The notes under the pieces are model-generated. The model ran no database searches. It was not told the origin of the DNA and saw only the letters and a program-made list of their open reading frames with translations. The translations under genes and the position numbers were made by a program. Below, in pieces: positions 63,531 to 64,000 of a DNA stretch of 64,000 nucleotides. The DNA is taken from positions 186,001 through 250,000 of the forward strand of contig JADJUS010000022.1 in the NCBI GenBank assembly GCA_016716905.1, given 5' to 3'. The stretch is from Acidobacteriota bacterium (GTDB taxonomy: Bacteria > Acidobacteriota > Vicinamibacteria > Vicinamibacterales > SCN-69-37). Each line of letters starts with the position of its first letter. Position 1 is the stretch's first letter.

Positions 63531-63983
63531 ATGTCGCAGACGCCTCGTACCTCGCTCGTGTTGTCACTCGCCGGACTCGCAATCATGGCCACCGCCATCT
63601 CTGCCAAAACCGTCGTGACGCCTCCCGCCCAGGCCGCCCGCTGGACCATTCCCACCGGTGGCGCTGCGGAAACAAACCCGCTGCCGATCAACGCGGCCAC
63701 GCTCGCCGGGGGCAAGAAGTTGTTTGCCGCCAAGTGTGAACGCTGCCACGGACCTGCGGGCAAGGGCGATGGTCCGGACGCTGATGCGAAGTACGCGGCG
63801 GAGATGGACCTGACCAACGTGGCGCGCGCGCCGCGTAATTCCGACGGCACGGTGTTCTACAAGATCTGGAACGGGCGCTCGAACCCGAAGATGCCCGCCT
63901 TCTCGGAAGACACCTCCAAGGAACAGGTCTGGGCCATCGTCGCCTACGCACAGTCGTTGAGGAAACCACCGTCGGGGTCCTGA
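63531..63983 (+). CDS. Small exported c-type cytochrome
   Basis: A 150-residue protein with a signal peptide (to about 25) and one CERCH heme site at residues 69-73 in KLFAAKCERCHGPAGKGDG. PKMPAF supplies the distal Met and VWAIVAYAQSL is the last helix, the class I cytochrome c pattern. ATG 63531 is chosen; ATG 63519 is four codons earlier. It is divergent from the DUF1549 gene with 115 bp between. Confidence 0.85.
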   Translation: MSQTPRTSLVLSLAGLAIMATAISAKTVVTPPAQAARWTIPTGGAAETNPLPINAATLAGGKKLFAAKCERCHGPAGKGDGPDADAKYAAEMDLTNVARAPRNSDGTVFYKIWNGRSNPKMPAFSEDTSKEQVWAIVAYAQSLRKPPSGS

Positions 63984-64000
63984 AGTCCCGGGGTCCTGGA

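Noticed and set aside
1..64000. tRNA, rRNA, CRISPR arrays, insertion sequences, prophage
   Set aside because: I saw no cloverleaf, rRNA, spaced direct repeats or transposase or integrase protein in the window. A covariance-model search would be decisive for small RNAs.

Overview
The window is a gene-dense, high-GC stretch of bacterial chromosome with no RNA genes, insertion sequences or CRISPR arrays that I can see. The gene mix points to an Acidobacteriota-type organism, perhaps Vicinamibacteria-like: secreted sortilin/BNR-propeller proteins, a TonB-dependent receptor with an N-terminal carboxypeptidase-regulatory-like domain, a DUF1501 plus DUF1549/DUF1553 pair, NamZ, multiheme cytochromes and a BlaI/M56 pair. 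Planctomycetes share some of these families, so the assignment is an inference. No intergenic stretch exceeds about 200 bp.

Layout. 1-4021: end of a VanZ-like gene, an MFS exporter with a terminator on its stop codon, a phospholipase-D-type enzyme coupled to fdhD. 4162-8137: electron-transfer module (11-heme cytochrome, membrane cytochrome b, NapC-like multiheme protein) facing a small class I cytochrome c. 8294-13669: BlaI-like repressor, short M56 peptidase, TonB receptor, a small unknown protein and NamZ. 13680-21008: large secreted sortilin-type propeller, sugar aminotransferase, exported kinase-like protein facing an exported phosphatase, BNR protein. 21081-27107: J-domain gene broken at G-tracts, then a monosaccharide ABC importer divergent from a lipoprotein aldose epimerase across a perfect 14-bp palindrome.

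27120-36569 is a first surface-glycan region: Asn-synthase-like amidotransferase, two-gene ABC exporter and glycosyltransferase on the minus strand; two GT2, one GT4, a methyltransferase and a Cys-rich protein on the plus strand. 36639-45676 holds secreted and membrane proteins, a xylulokinase/dehydrogenase pair and an M20 peptidase. 45685-59248 is a second glycan locus, one tightly packed minus-strand run of ten genes: a flippase fused to a radical SAM/SPASM-like domain, two FkbM methyltransferases, a second Asn-synthase-like protein, three GT4 glycosyltransferases, a CgeB-like transferase and two polymerase/ligase-type membrane proteins. The end of the window holds the DUF1501 and DUF1549/1553 pair, divergent from a cytochrome c.

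The most unusual item is the flippase-radical SAM fusion. Also notable are roughly four-copy arrays of 7-8-nt repeats between genes, one of which lies inside an ABC-ATPase coding sequence, and the frameshifted J-domain gene.
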